Shown: positions 40,031 through 50,311, numbered from the stretch's first letter. The stretch: DNA of 64,000 nucleotides from an uncultured Bartonella sp. (GCA_946478665.1 CAMLCZ010000004.1:124001-188000); one strand, 5' to 3'. The notes: generated from the sequence alone by a model not told the origin. Made by a program: numbers and translations.

Positions 40031-40315
40031 ATGTTAAAACGAATTTCGATGATTGCTATGGTATCAGCTTTCGGTTTTGCAATGGTTGCTTGTACGCCAA
40101 ATGAACAACGTACAGCTGGTTATGGTGTAGGTGGTGCTGCATTGGGCGCACTTGCTGGTGGTGCAATTAAGGGCAACGGTAAAGGTGCATTAGCCGGCGC
40201 TGCAATTGGTGCTGCTGCTGGTACAGTCGTTGGCGCTGCTACAACCCGTAACGGTGTTCAATATTGTAACTATCGCGATCCTTACGGTCGTATGTACCAA
40301 GCACCTTGCAACTAA
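40031..40315 (+). CDS. Glycine-zipper outer-membrane lipoprotein
   Basis: A 94-residue lipoprotein. The signal peptide ends in a lipobox FAMVAC with Cys21, the likely lipid site. The mature protein has repeated GxxxG-type runs (GYGVGGAALGALAGGAIKG and AIGAAAGTVVGAATTRN, residues 30-70), the pattern of the glycine-zipper 2TM/17-kDa antigen families. The C-terminus ends with two Cys (CNYRDPYGRMYQAPCN). GAGAGAG precedes the ATG. Such proteins pack in the envelope and are often surface antigens. A strong terminator follows. Confidence 0.85.
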   Translation: MLKRISMIAMVSAFGFAMVACTPNEQRTAGYGVGGAALGALAGGAIKGNGKGALAGAAIGAAAGTVVGAATTRNGVQYCNYRDPYGRMYQAPCN

Positions 40316-40338
40316 TCTTAGTTGAATAGCATAAAGGG

Positions 40339-40365
40339 AGGGTCGGTTTAACTGACCCTTTTTTA
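40339..40365 (+). terminator. Rho-independent terminator after the lipoprotein gene
   Basis: AGGGTCGGTT (40339-40348) pairs with AACTGACCCT (40350-40359) using one G-U pair, and continues into six Ts. Confidence 0.85.
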
Positions 40366-40428
40366 TTATTCTTTGGGAATCAAATAGAAATATCTTTTCT
40401 TTGATACGTAACAAACATTGGTATGATA

Positions 40429-42237
40429 ATGGCACCACCTCTTCTTCGGCTTGATAATATATTTGTTACGTTCGGGGGCACACCTTTGCTCAGCGATGCG
40501 TCTTTGTCTGTATCGGAAGGAGACCGCATTGCGTTGGTCGGTCGAAATGGTTCTGGAAAATCGACCCTATTGAAAATTGCTGCCAGTCTTGTAGAGCCAA
40601 CTGGCGGAGAGATATTTCGTCATCCATCAAGTACAATACGTTATTTACCCCAAACTCCCGACATGGATGGCTTTAAAACTGTACGAGACTATGTTGCTGC
40701 GGGTCTGGGGCTTGCGGATGATATCCATCGTGTAGCCTATATGCTTGATCATTTAGGTTTAACAGGCGACGAAGATCCTAAAAATTTATCAGGGGGAGAG
40801 GCAAGAAGAGCTGCCCTTGCTAGAGTAATAGCTCCACAGCCAGATATTTTGTTGCTTGATGAACCAACAAACCATCTTGATCTGACAACCATTGAATGGT
40901 TGGAAGGAGAACTCAATCAAATACGTTCTGCAATAGTATTGATTTCTCACGACCGTCGTTTTCTTGAAAATGTAAGTCGTTCAACTGTATGGCTTGATCG
41001 TGGAGAAACAAAGCGGTTAGGCAAAGGATTTGGATTTTTTGAAGAATGGCGTGACAAACTTTTAGAAGAAGAAGAACGTCAGCAACAGAAACTTGGACGC
41101 CAGATTGAACGGGAAGAACATTGGTTGCGTTATGGCGTTACAGCACGACGTAAAAGAAATGTGCGTCGCCTTGATGATTTACAAAAATTACGACAACAAT
41201 ATCGCGGATATCGTGGGCCACAAGGTAATGTTGTTTTAGAAACAAGTGATTCTCAAGAATCTGGAAAATTAGTTATAGAAGCTAAAAATATCAGCAAGGC
41301 TTATAATGGGCGAACGCTTGTTGATAATTTTTCAACACGTATTCAACGCGGTGATCGTGTTGGGCTTGTCGGACCTAATGGCGTTGGAAAAACGACTCTT
41401 CTTTCTATGTTGAACGGGCTTTTGCCGCCGGATACTGGAACTGTAAAACTGGGGCAGAATTTAGAAATTGCTACGCTGGACCAGAAGCGTTCGCTTGATG
41501 AGACAGAGACTTTAGCTCATTATTTGACTGATGGACGCGGGGATAGCGTCATTGTTAATGGTGAACAACGTCATGTTGTATCTTATATGAAAGATTTCTT
41601 ATTTCAGCCTGAACAAGCGCGCACTCCTATTAAAGAACTATCTGGGGGTGAACGGGCGCGGCTCATGTTGGCGCGTGTCTTATCACGTCCGGCTAACTTA
41701 TTGATCCTTGATGAACCTACCAATGATCTCGATATGGAAACATTAGATCTTCTTCAAGAATTAGTGGCAGGTTTTTCAGGAACTGTCATATTGGTCAGCC
41801 ATGATCGCGACTTTCTCGATAGAACAGTGACAACTGTGCTGGCGCCTGAAGGCAATGGTCGTTGGTTGCAGTATGCGGGTGGCTATAGCGATATGATAGC
41901 ACAACGCAGGGGTGTTGAGGTAACCAAAAATAAAGCCGAAAAAACGGTATCTTCGTCTATCTCAACAGTATCGCAACGGGAAAAGCGCACGGAAAAACAG
42001 AAGTTATCCTATAAGCAGAAATTTGCGTTAGAAAAATTGCCTTTAGAGATAGATGAGCTTCATAAACTCATAGAGTCTTTGGAAAAAGAATTTTCTGATC
42101 CACAGCTATATATGAAAGATGAAAAACGGTTTCATGAATTATCTCAATTGCTGGATAAAAAACGAACCGAGCTTTCAAAAAAAGAAGAAGAATGGTTGGA
42201 ACTGGAAATGTTAAGAGAAGAGATTGAAAACGCGTAA
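40429..42237 (+). CDS. ABC-F family ATPase (Uup-like)
   Basis: A soluble protein of about 602 residues with two ABC cassettes and no membrane helices. Cassette 1 has GRNGSGKST and LSGGEARRAALARV with LLLDEPTNHLD; cassette 2 has GPNGVGKTT, LSGGERARLMLARV and LILDEPTNDLD. A linker rich in Arg and Gln lies between them (RQQQKLGRQIEREEHWLRYG). The C-terminal coiled coil (EIDELHKLIESLEKEF) is the Uup-type tail that binds branched DNA or ribosomes. ABC-F proteins act on ribosomes, and the Uup group also affects DNA recombination. ATG 40429 was chosen from the family N-terminus MAPPLLRL; ATG 40423 is also in frame. Confidence 0.92.
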   Translation: MAPPLLRLDNIFVTFGGTPLLSDASLSVSEGDRIALVGRNGSGKSTLLKIAASLVEPTGGEIFRHPSSTIRYLPQTPDMDGFKTVRDYVAAGLGLADDIHRVAYMLDHLGLTGDEDPKNLSGGEARRAALARVIAPQPDILLLDEPTNHLDLTTIEWLEGELNQIRSAIVLISHDRRFLENVSRSTVWLDRGETKRLGKGFGFFEEWRDKLLEEEERQQQKLGRQIEREEHWLRYGVTARRKRNVRRLDDLQKLRQQYRGYRGPQGNVVLETSDSQESGKLVIEAKNISKAYNGRTLVDNFSTRIQRGDRVGLVGPNGVGKTTLLSMLNGLLPPDTGTVKLGQNLEIATLDQKRSLDETETLAHYLTDGRGDSVIVNGEQRHVVSYMKDFLFQPEQARTPIKELSGGERARLMLARVLSRPANLLILDEPTNDLDMETLDLLQELVAGFSGTVILVSHDRDFLDRTVTTVLAPEGNGRWLQYAGGYSDMIAQRRGVEVTKNKAEKTVSSSISTVSQREKRTEKQKLSYKQKFALEKLPLEIDELHKLIESLEKEFSDPQLYMKDEKRFHELSQLLDKKRTELSKKEEEWLELEMLREEIENA

Positions 42238-42326
42238 TCGAAAGGAGATTCGCTGTTTTTAATTTGCTCCAATAAGCATACTCGGATAATCTGAGTAGTA
42301 GTTTAACAACTATAGAGATAGTTAAT

Positions 42327-42358
42327 AAAAGCCTTCTTTTTTAGGAGAAGGCTTTTTA
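42327..42358. terminator. Bidirectional terminator between the ABC-F gene and gapR
   Basis: AAAAGCCTTC (42327-42336) and GAAGGCTTTT (42347-42356) form a perfect 10-bp stem with T-rich and A-rich flanks, so it suits both convergent genes. Confidence 0.88.
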
Positions 42359-42376
42359 ATTTTAGAATTCCTAATT

Positions 42377-42634
42377 TTAATTCATACCAAGAGCATCTTT
42401 ATAAAGCTGTATCATTGCTTCTTCTTCTTGACGCTCATGGTCTTCTTTTTTCCGCAGACGAATTATCGTGCGGACCGCTTTACTGTCAAAGCCGCTGCCT
42501 TTTAATTCGGCATAAACTTCTTTGATATCGTCAGATATCGTTTTCTTTTCTTCTTCTAAACGTTCAATCCGTTCGATGAACGACCGTAACTGTCCAACAG
42601 CTACAGCTTGTGTTTCGTCCGTTACGTCACTCAT
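42377..42634 (-). CDS. gapR: Nucleoid-associated protein GapR (DUF2312/UPF0335)
   Basis: An 85-residue, highly charged, all-helical protein. The family stretch is [52 protein letters not shown]. GapR of Caulobacter forms tetramers around overtwisted AT-rich DNA ahead of replication and transcription and helps gyrase. The N-terminal 12 residues are flexible. An upstream region with a purine-rich TTCC-type complement lies before ATG 42634. It is convergent with the ABC-F gene and is followed on its own strand by a strong terminator. Confidence 0.9.
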   Translation of the reverse strand: MSDVTDETQAVAVGQLRSFIERIERLEEEKKTISDDIKEVYAELKGSGFDSKAVRTIIRLRKKEDHERQEEEAMIQLYKDALGMN

Positions 42635-42758
42635 GGAAAATGTCTCCAGATAATTTTATTATTTGACCCGGCAAATTGATTGCCTTTGAATGCACGAGTC
42701 TATTACGCAGAGTCAAGCTTGAAACACTTTTTAAAACAATAGTACGTCATCTAAATTT

Positions 42759-43562
42759 TTAATCACACCGTGATGGAAAATACTGTTTCATGTGAATCAT
42801 TGGTAGCTGGTTAATTTTTTGCATGATTGGTGATAGGTAATTAGCCCAACTTTTAATACCCTCTTCGTCAGAAATAAGGTCTTGGCGAATTTCTATCAAA
42901 ATGTGCGCCGTCCCGTTTCGGGTACAATGGCGGTACATTGTGTCTCCTTTTAACGCCCCATCATAAGGTTCATTATTTCCGATCAAGATATCTTCTCTCT
43001 GTTTTAACTCTTGGTATAGAGGGGTAAAAACACGAGGGTCACTATCCCATAATAATCCGATATGCCAGGGACGTGGTTTTCCACGCCAAATTGGTGTGAA
43101 AGAATGAATAGAAATAACAAGTGGACTTTTTCCACATACATTTTCTACTTTTTTGATGAGATTTCCGACTGCAGTGTCATAGGGGCGATAATAACGTTCA
43201 ATGCGATTTTTTCTTTCAGCTTCTTCGAGAGGATAATTACCTGGAATTACTGATCCATCGGATAATTGCATAATCAAAGTAGGGTCCAGTTCTCCTCGAT
43301 TGGGATCAATCAAAAGTCTTGAAAAATTGCTTAAAATAGCGGGAGCGTCTAGTTGTTCTGCTAACAGTTTTGTTAGCCCCTCAACCCCAATATCATATGC
43401 AATATGTCGGCTGAGTTCGGATTGCGGTAATCCCAAAGTACCATATGCATCAGGAATTTTATTGCTTGCATGATCAGCTATTAAAACAATGCCAGATTTT
43501 GCATTTCCTACAATTTCGGTAAATGGTTTAAAGTCTTGAGTCTGTTTTAAATTTTCAATCAT
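42759..43562 (-). CDS. N-formylglutamate amidohydrolase-family protein
   Basis: A 267-residue protein of the FGase fold. Characteristic pieces are VLIADHASNKIP near residue 27, RLLIDPNRG at about 102-110, VISIHSFTPIWRGKPRPWHIGLLWD, and the C-terminal HILIEIRQDLI. Authentic FGases of histidine breakdown hydrolyse N-formylglutamate; many relatives, including those beside pyk in Brucella, have no proven substrate and no hut genes nearby, as here. The histidines and aspartates of the metal site appear intact. It is divergent from the DUF1036 gene. Confidence 0.8.
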   Translation of the reverse strand: MIENLKQTQDFKPFTEIVGNAKSGIVLIADHASNKIPDAYGTLGLPQSELSRHIAYDIGVEGLTKLLAEQLDAPAILSNFSRLLIDPNRGELDPTLIMQLSDGSVIPGNYPLEEAERKNRIERYYRPYDTAVGNLIKKVENVCGKSPLVISIHSFTPIWRGKPRPWHIGLLWDSDPRVFTPLYQELKQREDILIGNNEPYDGALKGDTMYRHCTRNGTAHILIEIRQDLISDEEGIKSWANYLSPIMQKINQLPMIHMKQYFPSRCD

Positions 43563-43690
43563 TTGTGATATGTCCTTTATTTAAGAACTGGCAAACGATT
43601 GACAATTCTACCGAAACTAAAGAAAACACAATATTAGAGAATGGAAAAATGCTGTGAAATAATTTAATTTTGCAGCCCAAGGTGCCAATA

Positions 43691-44158
43691 ATGTTATTTA
43701 AGAAAATTCAGGTAATTCTCTTTAGTGTATTTGCTGCATCGATTATGGGTGGGGTTGCGCATGCCGATTTCCGTGTATGTAATACGACCCAAGAGATCAT
43801 TGGTGTTTCCATTGGCTATAGGGCGCAAGCTGGCTGGGTAAGTGAGGGCTGGTGGGTTGTGGGGCCAACGCGCTGTAAAACAATCATTGATGGACCATTA
43901 TCTTCCCGTTTTTATTATCTCCATGCTGAAGATGCCAAAAATCATGGGCGTTGGGAGGGGCCGGTCAATATGTGCGTCAAAGATAGTGAATTCAAGATCG
44001 ATGGCGTTAAGGACTGTTTTGCACGTGGTTTTCAAAAAGCTGGGTTTCAGGAAATTGATACTGGAACACAAACAAGCTGGATGGTCCAGCTGACAGAACC
44101 TACATTGAATAACCCGGCATTGAATACGCCGGTGATTACAGGAGCTCCCAATAAATGA
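43691..44158 (+). CDS. DUF1036-family secreted protein
   Basis: A 155-residue exported protein. A signal peptide covers about residues 1-25, with likely cleavage after a VAHA motif. The mature part contains FRVCNTT and GYRAQAGWVSEGWW, then CKTI and MCVKDSEFKID, the DUF1036 pattern with conserved Trp and Cys residues that may form disulphides. Function is unknown. AAGG lies 9 bases before ATG 43691. It overlaps the pyk start by 4 bases (ATGA), so the two are translationally coupled. That link to glycolysis is conserved in Brucella-group genomes but unexplained. Confidence 0.85.
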   Translation: MLFKKIQVILFSVFAASIMGGVAHADFRVCNTTQEIIGVSIGYRAQAGWVSEGWWVVGPTRCKTIIDGPLSSRFYYLHAEDAKNHGRWEGPVNMCVKDSEFKIDGVKDCFARGFQKAGFQEIDTGTQTSWMVQLTEPTLNNPALNTPVITGAPNK

Positions 44159-45591
44159 AACGTGATCGTAAAGTTAAAATTGTTGCCACTTTAGGACCCG
44201 CATCATCTGATAAGGCTGTCATAAAGAAGCTATTTTTAGCTGGTGTTGACGTTTTTCGCATTAATATGAGCCATGCAGATCATGATATGATGCGTGCTCT
44301 TGTGAAAAGTATTCGTGAAATTGAAACAGAACTTGGTCGACCGATTGGCATATTGGCTGATTTGCAGGGGCCAAAACTTCGTGTTGGTGGATTTAAAAAT
44401 AACAAAGTGGAATTGGTAGTTGGGCAAACATTTACTTTGGATAATAAAGATATTCCAGGTGACAATACCCGTGTTCTTCTACCTCATCCCGAAATTTTAG
44501 ATGCTGTAAAGCCGGGTGATCGTTTATTGATTGATGATGGCAAATTGCAGTTACTTGCACAAAAATGCGGACACCATTCCATCGAATGTAAAGTTATTGC
44601 CGGAACATCAATTTCCGACCGCAAAGGTGTCAGCTTGCCGGATACAACATTGGGCGTTGGCGCAATGACTGAAAAAGATCACAAAGATCTCCGTGCTGTG
44701 CTTGAACAACCAATTGATTGGATTGCATTGTCATTTATCCAGCGACCAGAAGATATTGCAGAAGCACGTAAGATTACAAAAGGCAAAGTTGCAATTCTAT
44801 CTAAGATCGAAAAGCCTCAAGCTGTTCAACGCATTGAAGAAATTATTGATATGTCAGATGCAGTTATGGTGGCACGTGGTGATCTTGGTGTGGAAATGCC
44901 ATTGGAAGCAGTGCCGGGCATTCAAATGGATATTATCAAACTGTGTCGACGTGCAGGCAAACCAGTTGTTGTTGCCACTCAAATGCTGGAATCTATGATA
45001 AATGCGCCTGTTCCTACCCGTGCCGAGGTTTCAGATGTCGCTACAGCAGTTTATGAAGGTGCTGATGCAATTATGCTCTCAGCAGAATCAGCTTCTGGTA
45101 AATATCCTGAAGAAGCTGTGCGTACAATGGATCAGATTGCCAGCAAAATAGAGCTGGATTCGAACTACGAGCCGATGATTAATGCGCAGCATCCTGAGCC
45201 TGAACCAACATGTGCTGATGCGATTTCCCTCGCGGCGCGTCAAATTGCTGAAACGTTGAATCTGCCTGCTATCGTTGCTTATACAGCTTCTGGTGCAACA
45301 GGCATACGCGCTTCGCGTGAGCGTCCGAATACCTCTATTATAGCTCTTTCTCCAATCACTGAAACAGCAAGACGCTTGGCCATAGTTTGGGGATTGCATT
45401 GTGTTGTTACTGAAGATGCGCATGACTTGGATGATATGGTTGAACGTGCTGCAGCAATAGCTTGCCAAGAAGGATATTGTGTACCGGGTGACAGAGTCAT
45501 TGTAACAGCTGGTGTTCCACTCCGTACACCAGGGGCTACCAATATGCTGCGTATTGCTTATGTCAACAAAGATAGTAAGGCGAAGGTGTAG
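44155..45591 (+). CDS. pyk: Pyruvate kinase
   Basis: A 478-residue enzyme that makes pyruvate and ATP from phosphoenolpyruvate, the last step of glycolysis. Substrate and metal residues lie in ADLQGPKLRVG, LSKIEKPQAV (with the catalytic Lys), VMVARGDLGVEMP and the MLSAESASGKYPEEAV stretch. The B domain lies at about residues 68-170 and the C-terminal effector domain at the end. Its start overlaps the DUF1036 stop. It complements the tkt-gap-pgk-fba group at 47-53 kb. Confidence 0.97.
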   Translation: MKRDRKVKIVATLGPASSDKAVIKKLFLAGVDVFRINMSHADHDMMRALVKSIREIETELGRPIGILADLQGPKLRVGGFKNNKVELVVGQTFTLDNKDIPGDNTRVLLPHPEILDAVKPGDRLLIDDGKLQLLAQKCGHHSIECKVIAGTSISDRKGVSLPDTTLGVGAMTEKDHKDLRAVLEQPIDWIALSFIQRPEDIAEARKITKGKVAILSKIEKPQAVQRIEEIIDMSDAVMVARGDLGVEMPLEAVPGIQMDIIKLCRRAGKPVVVATQMLESMINAPVPTRAEVSDVATAVYEGADAIMLSAESASGKYPEEAVRTMDQIASKIELDSNYEPMINAQHPEPEPTCADAISLAARQIAETLNLPAIVAYTASGATGIRASRERPNTSIIALSPITETARRLAIVWGLHCVVTEDAHDLDDMVERAAAIACQEGYCVPGDRVIVTAGVPLRTPGATNMLRIAYVNKDSKAKV

Positions 45592-45598
45592 TCTCACT

Positions 45599-46300
45599 AT
45601 GCAGACTATTGGTCTTATCGGGGGAATGAGTTGGGAAAGTTCAGCCGAATATTATAGGTTGATCAATCAACTCACGCAAAAGAAACTTGGCGGAACAAAC
45701 TCCGCCAAGAGCTTGATGATTTCTGTTAATTTTAGTGAAATAGAAAAGTTGCAGCACCAAGGCTATTGGAATGTCTTGGAGCAGAATATGATTGATGCTG
45801 CTCGTCAATTACAAGCGGGTGGTGCAGATTTCATAGTTTTATGTACCAATACAATGCATCGATTTGCAGAAGCAATTGAAACAGCAGTCGATATCCCTTT
45901 TTTGCATATTGCAGATGCAACAGCTCAGCAGATCAAAACTTGTGATATAAAAAATGTCGGTCTTCTAGGAACGCGTTTTACGATGGAACAGGATTTTTAT
46001 AAACAACGATTAATCGATGTTTATGGGCTGAATGTTCTAATTCCTAATGAACAAGATAGAAATGACGTTCATCGTATAATATATGAGGAACTTGTAAAGG
46101 GAATTATCCGCGAGGAATCTCGGATAATCTATCGCGATATAATAGCGCGTTTGATTGATGACGGTGCCGAAGCAATTATTCTAGGCTGTACCGAAATTAT
46201 GCTTCTTGTTGAACAAAGTGATAGTGCCGTACCAGTCTTCGATACGACAACGATTCATGCGCACGCTGCTGTTGAGAAGGCTCTCCAGTCTAACGATTAA
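45599..46300 (+). CDS. Aspartate/glutamate racemase-family protein
   Basis: A 233-residue protein of the Asp/Glu racemase superfamily, YgeA type. The two catalytic cysteines are Cys82 in LCTNTMH and Cys197 in GCTEI, with the N-terminal GLIGGMSWESSAEYYR motif. Members interconvert L- and D-aspartate or related amino acids. ATG 45599 begins 7 bases after the pyk stop. A longer frame overlapping pyk (from 45512) carries no family residues and was rejected. The substrate is inferred only from the family. Confidence 0.88.
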   Translation: MQTIGLIGGMSWESSAEYYRLINQLTQKKLGGTNSAKSLMISVNFSEIEKLQHQGYWNVLEQNMIDAARQLQAGGADFIVLCTNTMHRFAEAIETAVDIPFLHIADATAQQIKTCDIKNVGLLGTRFTMEQDFYKQRLIDVYGLNVLIPNEQDRNDVHRIIYEELVKGIIREESRIIYRDIIARLIDDGAEAIILGCTEIMLLVEQSDSAVPVFDTTTIHAHAAVEKALQSND

Positions 46301-46404
46301 AACCAATTACAAAAAGATACAGATTTATGTTGTAATGTTATTGGGCAGTTTCGCAACAAATTAGCTATACGCTATAATACGAATTAAAAAATTCTAAAAT
46401 AAAA

Positions 46405-46770
46405 TTACGAACGGTTTGCCAATAAACGGCCGGCAAGAATTTCGATATGACTGGATGCCTTGTCTATAGCTTTTGCTGCGACAGTTTCATACCGTTCACA
46501 AGCGTTAGATAGTGTTGCAGCCTGTTGCTTCAGTGCATCATTTTCTTGCTGCACTTCTGCCAATCTATGTTTTGCTTCTACGAGCTCGTCCATGACCATA
46601 ATTCCTGCCATGACTGATAAACGATGATCGCCTATTTCACCAAAGCTTGATTTTAAATGGCTGATATAATGATCAAGTTGCTGGGCGAGGCTTGTGAGGT
46701 GTTGCTCTTGCCCCTCATCACAAGCCATGCGGTAGGTTTTTCCATCAATTGTAACCGAAACGGTTGCCAT
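46405..46770 (-). CDS. zapA: Cell division protein ZapA
   Basis: A 121-residue FtsZ-binding protein that crosslinks protofilaments at the Z ring. The N-terminal beta-hairpin region VSVTIDGKTYRMACDEGQEQHL is the typical ZapA start, followed by the helix with MAGIMVMDELVEAKHRL and a coiled coil. It follows the DUF4164 gene by 14 bases on the same strand, so the two form an operon divergent from tkt. In many alphaproteobacteria 6S RNA and ygfA come next, but here they lie 13 kb away. Confidence 0.9.
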   Translation of the reverse strand: MATVSVTIDGKTYRMACDEGQEQHLTSLAQQLDHYISHLKSSFGEIGDHRLSVMAGIMVMDELVEAKHRLAEVQQENDALKQQAATLSNACERYETVAAKAIDKASSHIEILAGRLLANRS

Positions 46771-46784
46771 GTTTCTTTTGCCCT

Positions 46785-47060
46785 TTACCGGTCAACGACA
46801 GCGCGAATAGTTTCCATCGCTGTTATAAGACGCCGTGATACTTCTTTATTAGCTTGTTCAAGTCGTTCAGCACGTGATTCTGATGTGTCTAGTTCCTGTG
46901 CAAGGCGACTCCGGTCAGCATTCATTTGCTGTATTTCTTCTTCCAGTTCATTATTATCACAGGATCGGTCAGTACCGTTGCCAACAGCCTCTTCAAGAGT
47001 TTTAAGAGCACTTTCAAGACGGTCAATGGCTTGGTCGAGAATTGATGTGTCTTGCCGCAT
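46785..47060 (-). CDS. DUF4164-family coiled-coil protein
   Basis: A 91-residue protein that is almost entirely heptad-like coiled coil (DQAIDRLESALKTLEEAV then LEEEIQQMNADRSRLAQELD). This family is found directly upstream of zapA in Rhizobiales and may act with it in division, but no function is shown. It has no signal peptide or membrane helix. The promoter region is the 223 bases shared with tkt. Confidence 0.8.
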   Translation of the reverse strand: MRQDTSILDQAIDRLESALKTLEEAVGNGTDRSCDNNELEEEIQQMNADRSRLAQELDTSESRAERLEQANKEVSRRLITAMETIRAVVDR

Positions 47061-47283
47061 CCTGTTATTAATCCTCTATGTTAGCAATACCGAAACAAAC
47101 GAATCACTGTCGTATTTCTTTCGTGATTTTGTCTATTCTTAGATGCGTCTGCGGTTTGTTGCAAGAAATCCACTATATCGGAGCTGTTGAAAGCCGGATT
47201 TAATTGACTCAGGCGTCGCAAGTGATATGTGTCAAATAAAGCCCAAGACCAAATTTTCATCGATCAAAGAGTAACAGGACCCC

Positions 47284-49263
47284 ATGAAAAATACAGACAA
47301 GCAGAACCAGATGGCCAACGCTATCCGTTTCCTTTCTATTGATGCTATTGAAAAAGCCAATTCAGGACATCCTGGCCTCCCAATGGGCGCCGCTGATATT
47401 GCAACTGTTCTTTATACAAAGTTTCTTGCCCATGATCCTAAAAATCCGAAATGGCCAAACCGCGATCGATTTATCTTGTCGGCTGGACATGGTTCGATGC
47501 TTCTATATTCAGCAATGTATCTTTCTGGATATGAAGATATTACGATTGATGAAATCAAGAATTTTCGTCAATTGGGCGCAAAAACAGCTGGTCACCCTGA
47601 ATATGGACATGTGAACGGTATTGAAACGACCACTGGTCCTCTAGGGCAAGGTATTGCAAATGCTGTCGGAATGGCATTGGGTGAGCGTTTAATGCATGCA
47701 CGCTGGGGCGCTCTTTTCGATCATTATACTTATGTGCTGGCAGGTGATGGCTGTTTGATGGAAGGTATTTCGCAAGAAGCGATTGCATTTGCTGGACACA
47801 TGAAGCTGAATAAGTTGATTGTTTTATGGGACGACAACCACATTTCGATTGATGGTGCCATTAAAATTTCTGACAATACAGATCAATGTGCTCGCTTTGA
47901 GGCATGCCATTGGAACACGATCAAAGTTGATGGTCATGATCAGGATGCAATTGCTAAAGCTATTAAAAAAGCTCATGGTTCTGATAAGCCTACTTTAATA
48001 GCGTGCAAGACAACCATTGGTTTCGGTTCACCGCACAAGGCTGGTACCAATAAGGTTCACGGTTCTCCTTTGGGGCATGAAGAGGTTATTGAAACACGTA
48101 AAGCGCTCGGTTGGACGAGCGAGCCTTTTGTTGTGCCTGCAGATATTCTCGACAGTTGGCGTCTGGCAGGCTTGAACGCTGCAAAAAAACGGCAAGAGTG
48201 GGAAAAGAAACTTGATGCGCTAGATGCAAATCAACGTGCGGAGTTTGACCGCTTAATGCGTGGCGATTTGCCGGGAGATTTTGATGCTGTTATTAATGAA
48301 TATAAAAAGCATCTTGCTGCTGAGCAACCAAAAGTGGCAACGCGTAAAGCATCTGAAATGGCACTGGAAGTTATTAATGGTGCTATTTCCGAAACAATTG
48401 GCGGGTCTGCTGATTTGACTGGTTCAAATAATACTAAAACAAGTCAGACAAAGAGTATTGTTCCTGAAGACTTTTCTGGTCGTTATATCCACTACGGTAT
48501 TCGTGAGCATGCGATGGGCGCAATCATGAATGGTTTGTCGCTCTATGGTGGGATCATTCCTTATTCAGGCACATTTTTATGTTTCTCAGACTATGCTCGC
48601 CCAGCGATGAGATTGTCATCCTTAATGGGCATTCGTGTTATTTATGTAATGACACACGATTCTATTGGGTTGGGAGAAGATGGACCAACGCATCAACCGG
48701 TTGAACATTTGGCCAGTTTGCGAGCAATTCCTAATCATCTCGTTTTTAGACCAGCAGATGTTGTTGAGACAGCAGAATGTTGGCAATTGGCATTAAAATC
48801 ACACAAAACACCTTCCACTTTAGTGTTGACGCGGCAAGGTCTGCCGACACTTCGCAAGAGTTATGAAGAAGATAACCTTTGTGCGCTTGGGGCTTACGAA
48901 CTGCTGACGGCCAGTGACGATGCGAAAGTTACTATTTTTGCCTCTGGTTCAGAAGTTGAAATTGCTGTTAAAGCTCGCAATGTGCTTGAAAATAAGGGAA
49001 TTCCAACTCGTGTTGTGTCTGTCCCTTGTTTTGAATTGTTTGAGCAACAAGTAGAATCATATCGAACAGCATTGATCGGTAATGCACCTGTTAAAATTGC
49101 AATAGAGGCGGCTATACGTCAGGGGTGGGATCGATTTATTGGGAGTGATGGAGTCTTTATTGGTATGCATGGTTTTGGTGCCAGCGGTCCAATTGACGCA
49201 CTTTACACACATTTCGGTATTACAACCGAAGCAGTTGTCGCGGCAGCTGAAGCAAAACTCTAG
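47284..49263 (+). CDS. tkt: Transketolase
   Basis: A 659-residue thiamine-diphosphate enzyme that moves two-carbon units in the pentose phosphate pathway. The N-terminal half contains [20 protein letters not shown] and the TPP/metal motif [13 protein letters not shown]. The middle domain has the [14 protein letters not shown] stretch, and the C-terminal half has RQGLP and the GSEVEIAV region. The family's catalytic histidines (GHPG and HGSP) are intact. AACAGGA lies before the ATG. It heads the tkt-gap-pgk-fba cluster and works with the transaldolase at 6 kb. Confidence 0.96.
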   Translation: MKNTDKQNQMANAIRFLSIDAIEKANSGHPGLPMGAADIATVLYTKFLAHDPKNPKWPNRDRFILSAGHGSMLLYSAMYLSGYEDITIDEIKNFRQLGAKTAGHPEYGHVNGIETTTGPLGQGIANAVGMALGERLMHARWGALFDHYTYVLAGDGCLMEGISQEAIAFAGHMKLNKLIVLWDDNHISIDGAIKISDNTDQCARFEACHWNTIKVDGHDQDAIAKAIKKAHGSDKPTLIACKTTIGFGSPHKAGTNKVHGSPLGHEEVIETRKALGWTSEPFVVPADILDSWRLAGLNAAKKRQEWEKKLDALDANQRAEFDRLMRGDLPGDFDAVINEYKKHLAAEQPKVATRKASEMALEVINGAISETIGGSADLTGSNNTKTSQTKSIVPEDFSGRYIHYGIREHAMGAIMNGLSLYGGIIPYSGTFLCFSDYARPAMRLSSLMGIRVIYVMTHDSIGLGEDGPTHQPVEHLASLRAIPNHLVFRPADVVETAECWQLALKSHKTPSTLVLTRQGLPTLRKSYEEDNLCALGAYELLTASDDAKVTIFASGSEVEIAVKARNVLENKGIPTRVVSVPCFELFEQQVESYRTALIGNAPVKIAIEAAIRQGWDRFIGSDGVFIGMHGFGASGPIDALYTHFGITTEAVVAAAEAKL

Positions 49264-49295
49264 TATTGGGTCTTTTCAACCAAGGGAGAAAAAAT

Positions 49296-50303
49296 ATGGC
49301 AGTACGAGTAGCAATTAACGGTTTTGGACGTATTGGACGCAATGTCCTTCGTGCAATTATTGAAAGTGGCCGTACCGACATTGATGTCGTTGCTATTAAC
49401 GATTTAGGGCCAGTTGAAACAAACGCTCATCTGTTGCGCTATGATTCAGTTCATGGACGTTTTCCACACGAAGTTACTGTTTCGGGTGATACAATTGACG
49501 CAGGCCGTGGCCCCATTAAGGTAACTGCTGTGCGTGATCCAAAGGAATTGCCTTGGAAAGAACTTAACATTGATATCGCGATGGAATGCACAGGCATTTT
49601 CACAAGCCGTGAAAAAGCCGCAGCACACTTAGATGCAGGTGCTAAGCGTGTGATTGTTTCTGCGCCATCAGCAGGTGCTGATTTGACAGTTGTTTATGGT
49701 GTGAACCATGACAAACTGACAAAAGATCATAAAGTTATTTCTAACGCATCTTGCACAACAAACTGTTTGGCACCTGTTGCTCATGTTCTTAATGAAGTTA
49801 TCGGCATTGAAAAAGGCTTTATGACAACAATCCACTCATATACGGGTGATCAGCCTACTTTGGATACTTTGCATAAAGATCTTTATCGCGCTCGTGCTGC
49901 TGCATTATCAATGATTCCTACATCTACTGGTGCTGCAAAAGCTGTCGGTCTTGTTTTGCCCGAGCTCAAAGGACTTTTGGATGGTGTTGCTATTCGTGTT
50001 CCGACACCAAATGTTTCAGTTGTCGACTTTACATTTATTGCAAAGCGTTCGACTACAGTTGAAGAAATTAATGATGCAATTCGCGCAGCATCAAACGGTC
50101 GGCTGAAAGGTATCCTTGGATACACAGACGAAAAATTGGTCAGTCATGATTTCAATCATGATTCACACTCGTCTGTTTTCCATACAGAACAAACAAGAGT
50201 TATGGATGATACATTCTGCCGTATTCTTTCTTGGTATGATAATGAATGGGGTTTTTCAAATCGTATGGGCGATACAGCCGTCGCATTTGCAAAAACTATT
50301 TAA
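49296..50303 (+). CDS. gap: Glyceraldehyde-3-phosphate dehydrogenase
   Basis: A 335-residue NAD-dependent enzyme of glycolysis and gluconeogenesis. The N-terminal Rossmann motif [10 protein letters not shown] is at residues 7-16. The catalytic Cys153 lies in [10 protein letters not shown], and the C-terminal region ends [20 protein letters not shown] precedes ATG 49296; the longer frame to 49266 was rejected because it overlaps the tkt end with no ribosome site. It starts 32 bases after tkt and is followed by a hairpin terminator before pgk. Confidence 0.97.
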   Translation: MAVRVAINGFGRIGRNVLRAIIESGRTDIDVVAINDLGPVETNAHLLRYDSVHGRFPHEVTVSGDTIDAGRGPIKVTAVRDPKELPWKELNIDIAMECTGIFTSREKAAAHLDAGAKRVIVSAPSAGADLTVVYGVNHDKLTKDHKVISNASCTTNCLAPVAHVLNEVIGIEKGFMTTIHSYTGDQPTLDTLHKDLYRARAAALSMIPTSTGAAKAVGLVLPELKGLLDGVAIRVPTPNVSVVDFTFIAKRSTTVEEINDAIRAASNGRLKGILGYTDEKLVSHDFNHDSHSSVFHTEQTRVMDDTFCRILSWYDNEWGFSNRMGDTAVAFAKTI

Positions 50304-50311
50304 CATGACGG

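Noticed and set aside
45088-45597. 169-codon open frame on the minus strand
   Set aside because: It lies antisense to the 3' half of pyk, has no ribosome site or family resemblance, and disappears as a shadow of a strong coding frame.
45512-45598. Longer N-terminus of the racemase overlapping pyk
   Set aside because: The extra residues are the pyk 3' end read in another frame. The family N-terminus begins at ATG 45599.
46657-47142. 161-codon open frame on the plus strand
   Set aside because: It runs opposite zapA and the DUF4164 gene. Ser and Arg richness is typical of an antisense frame over coiled-coil codons.
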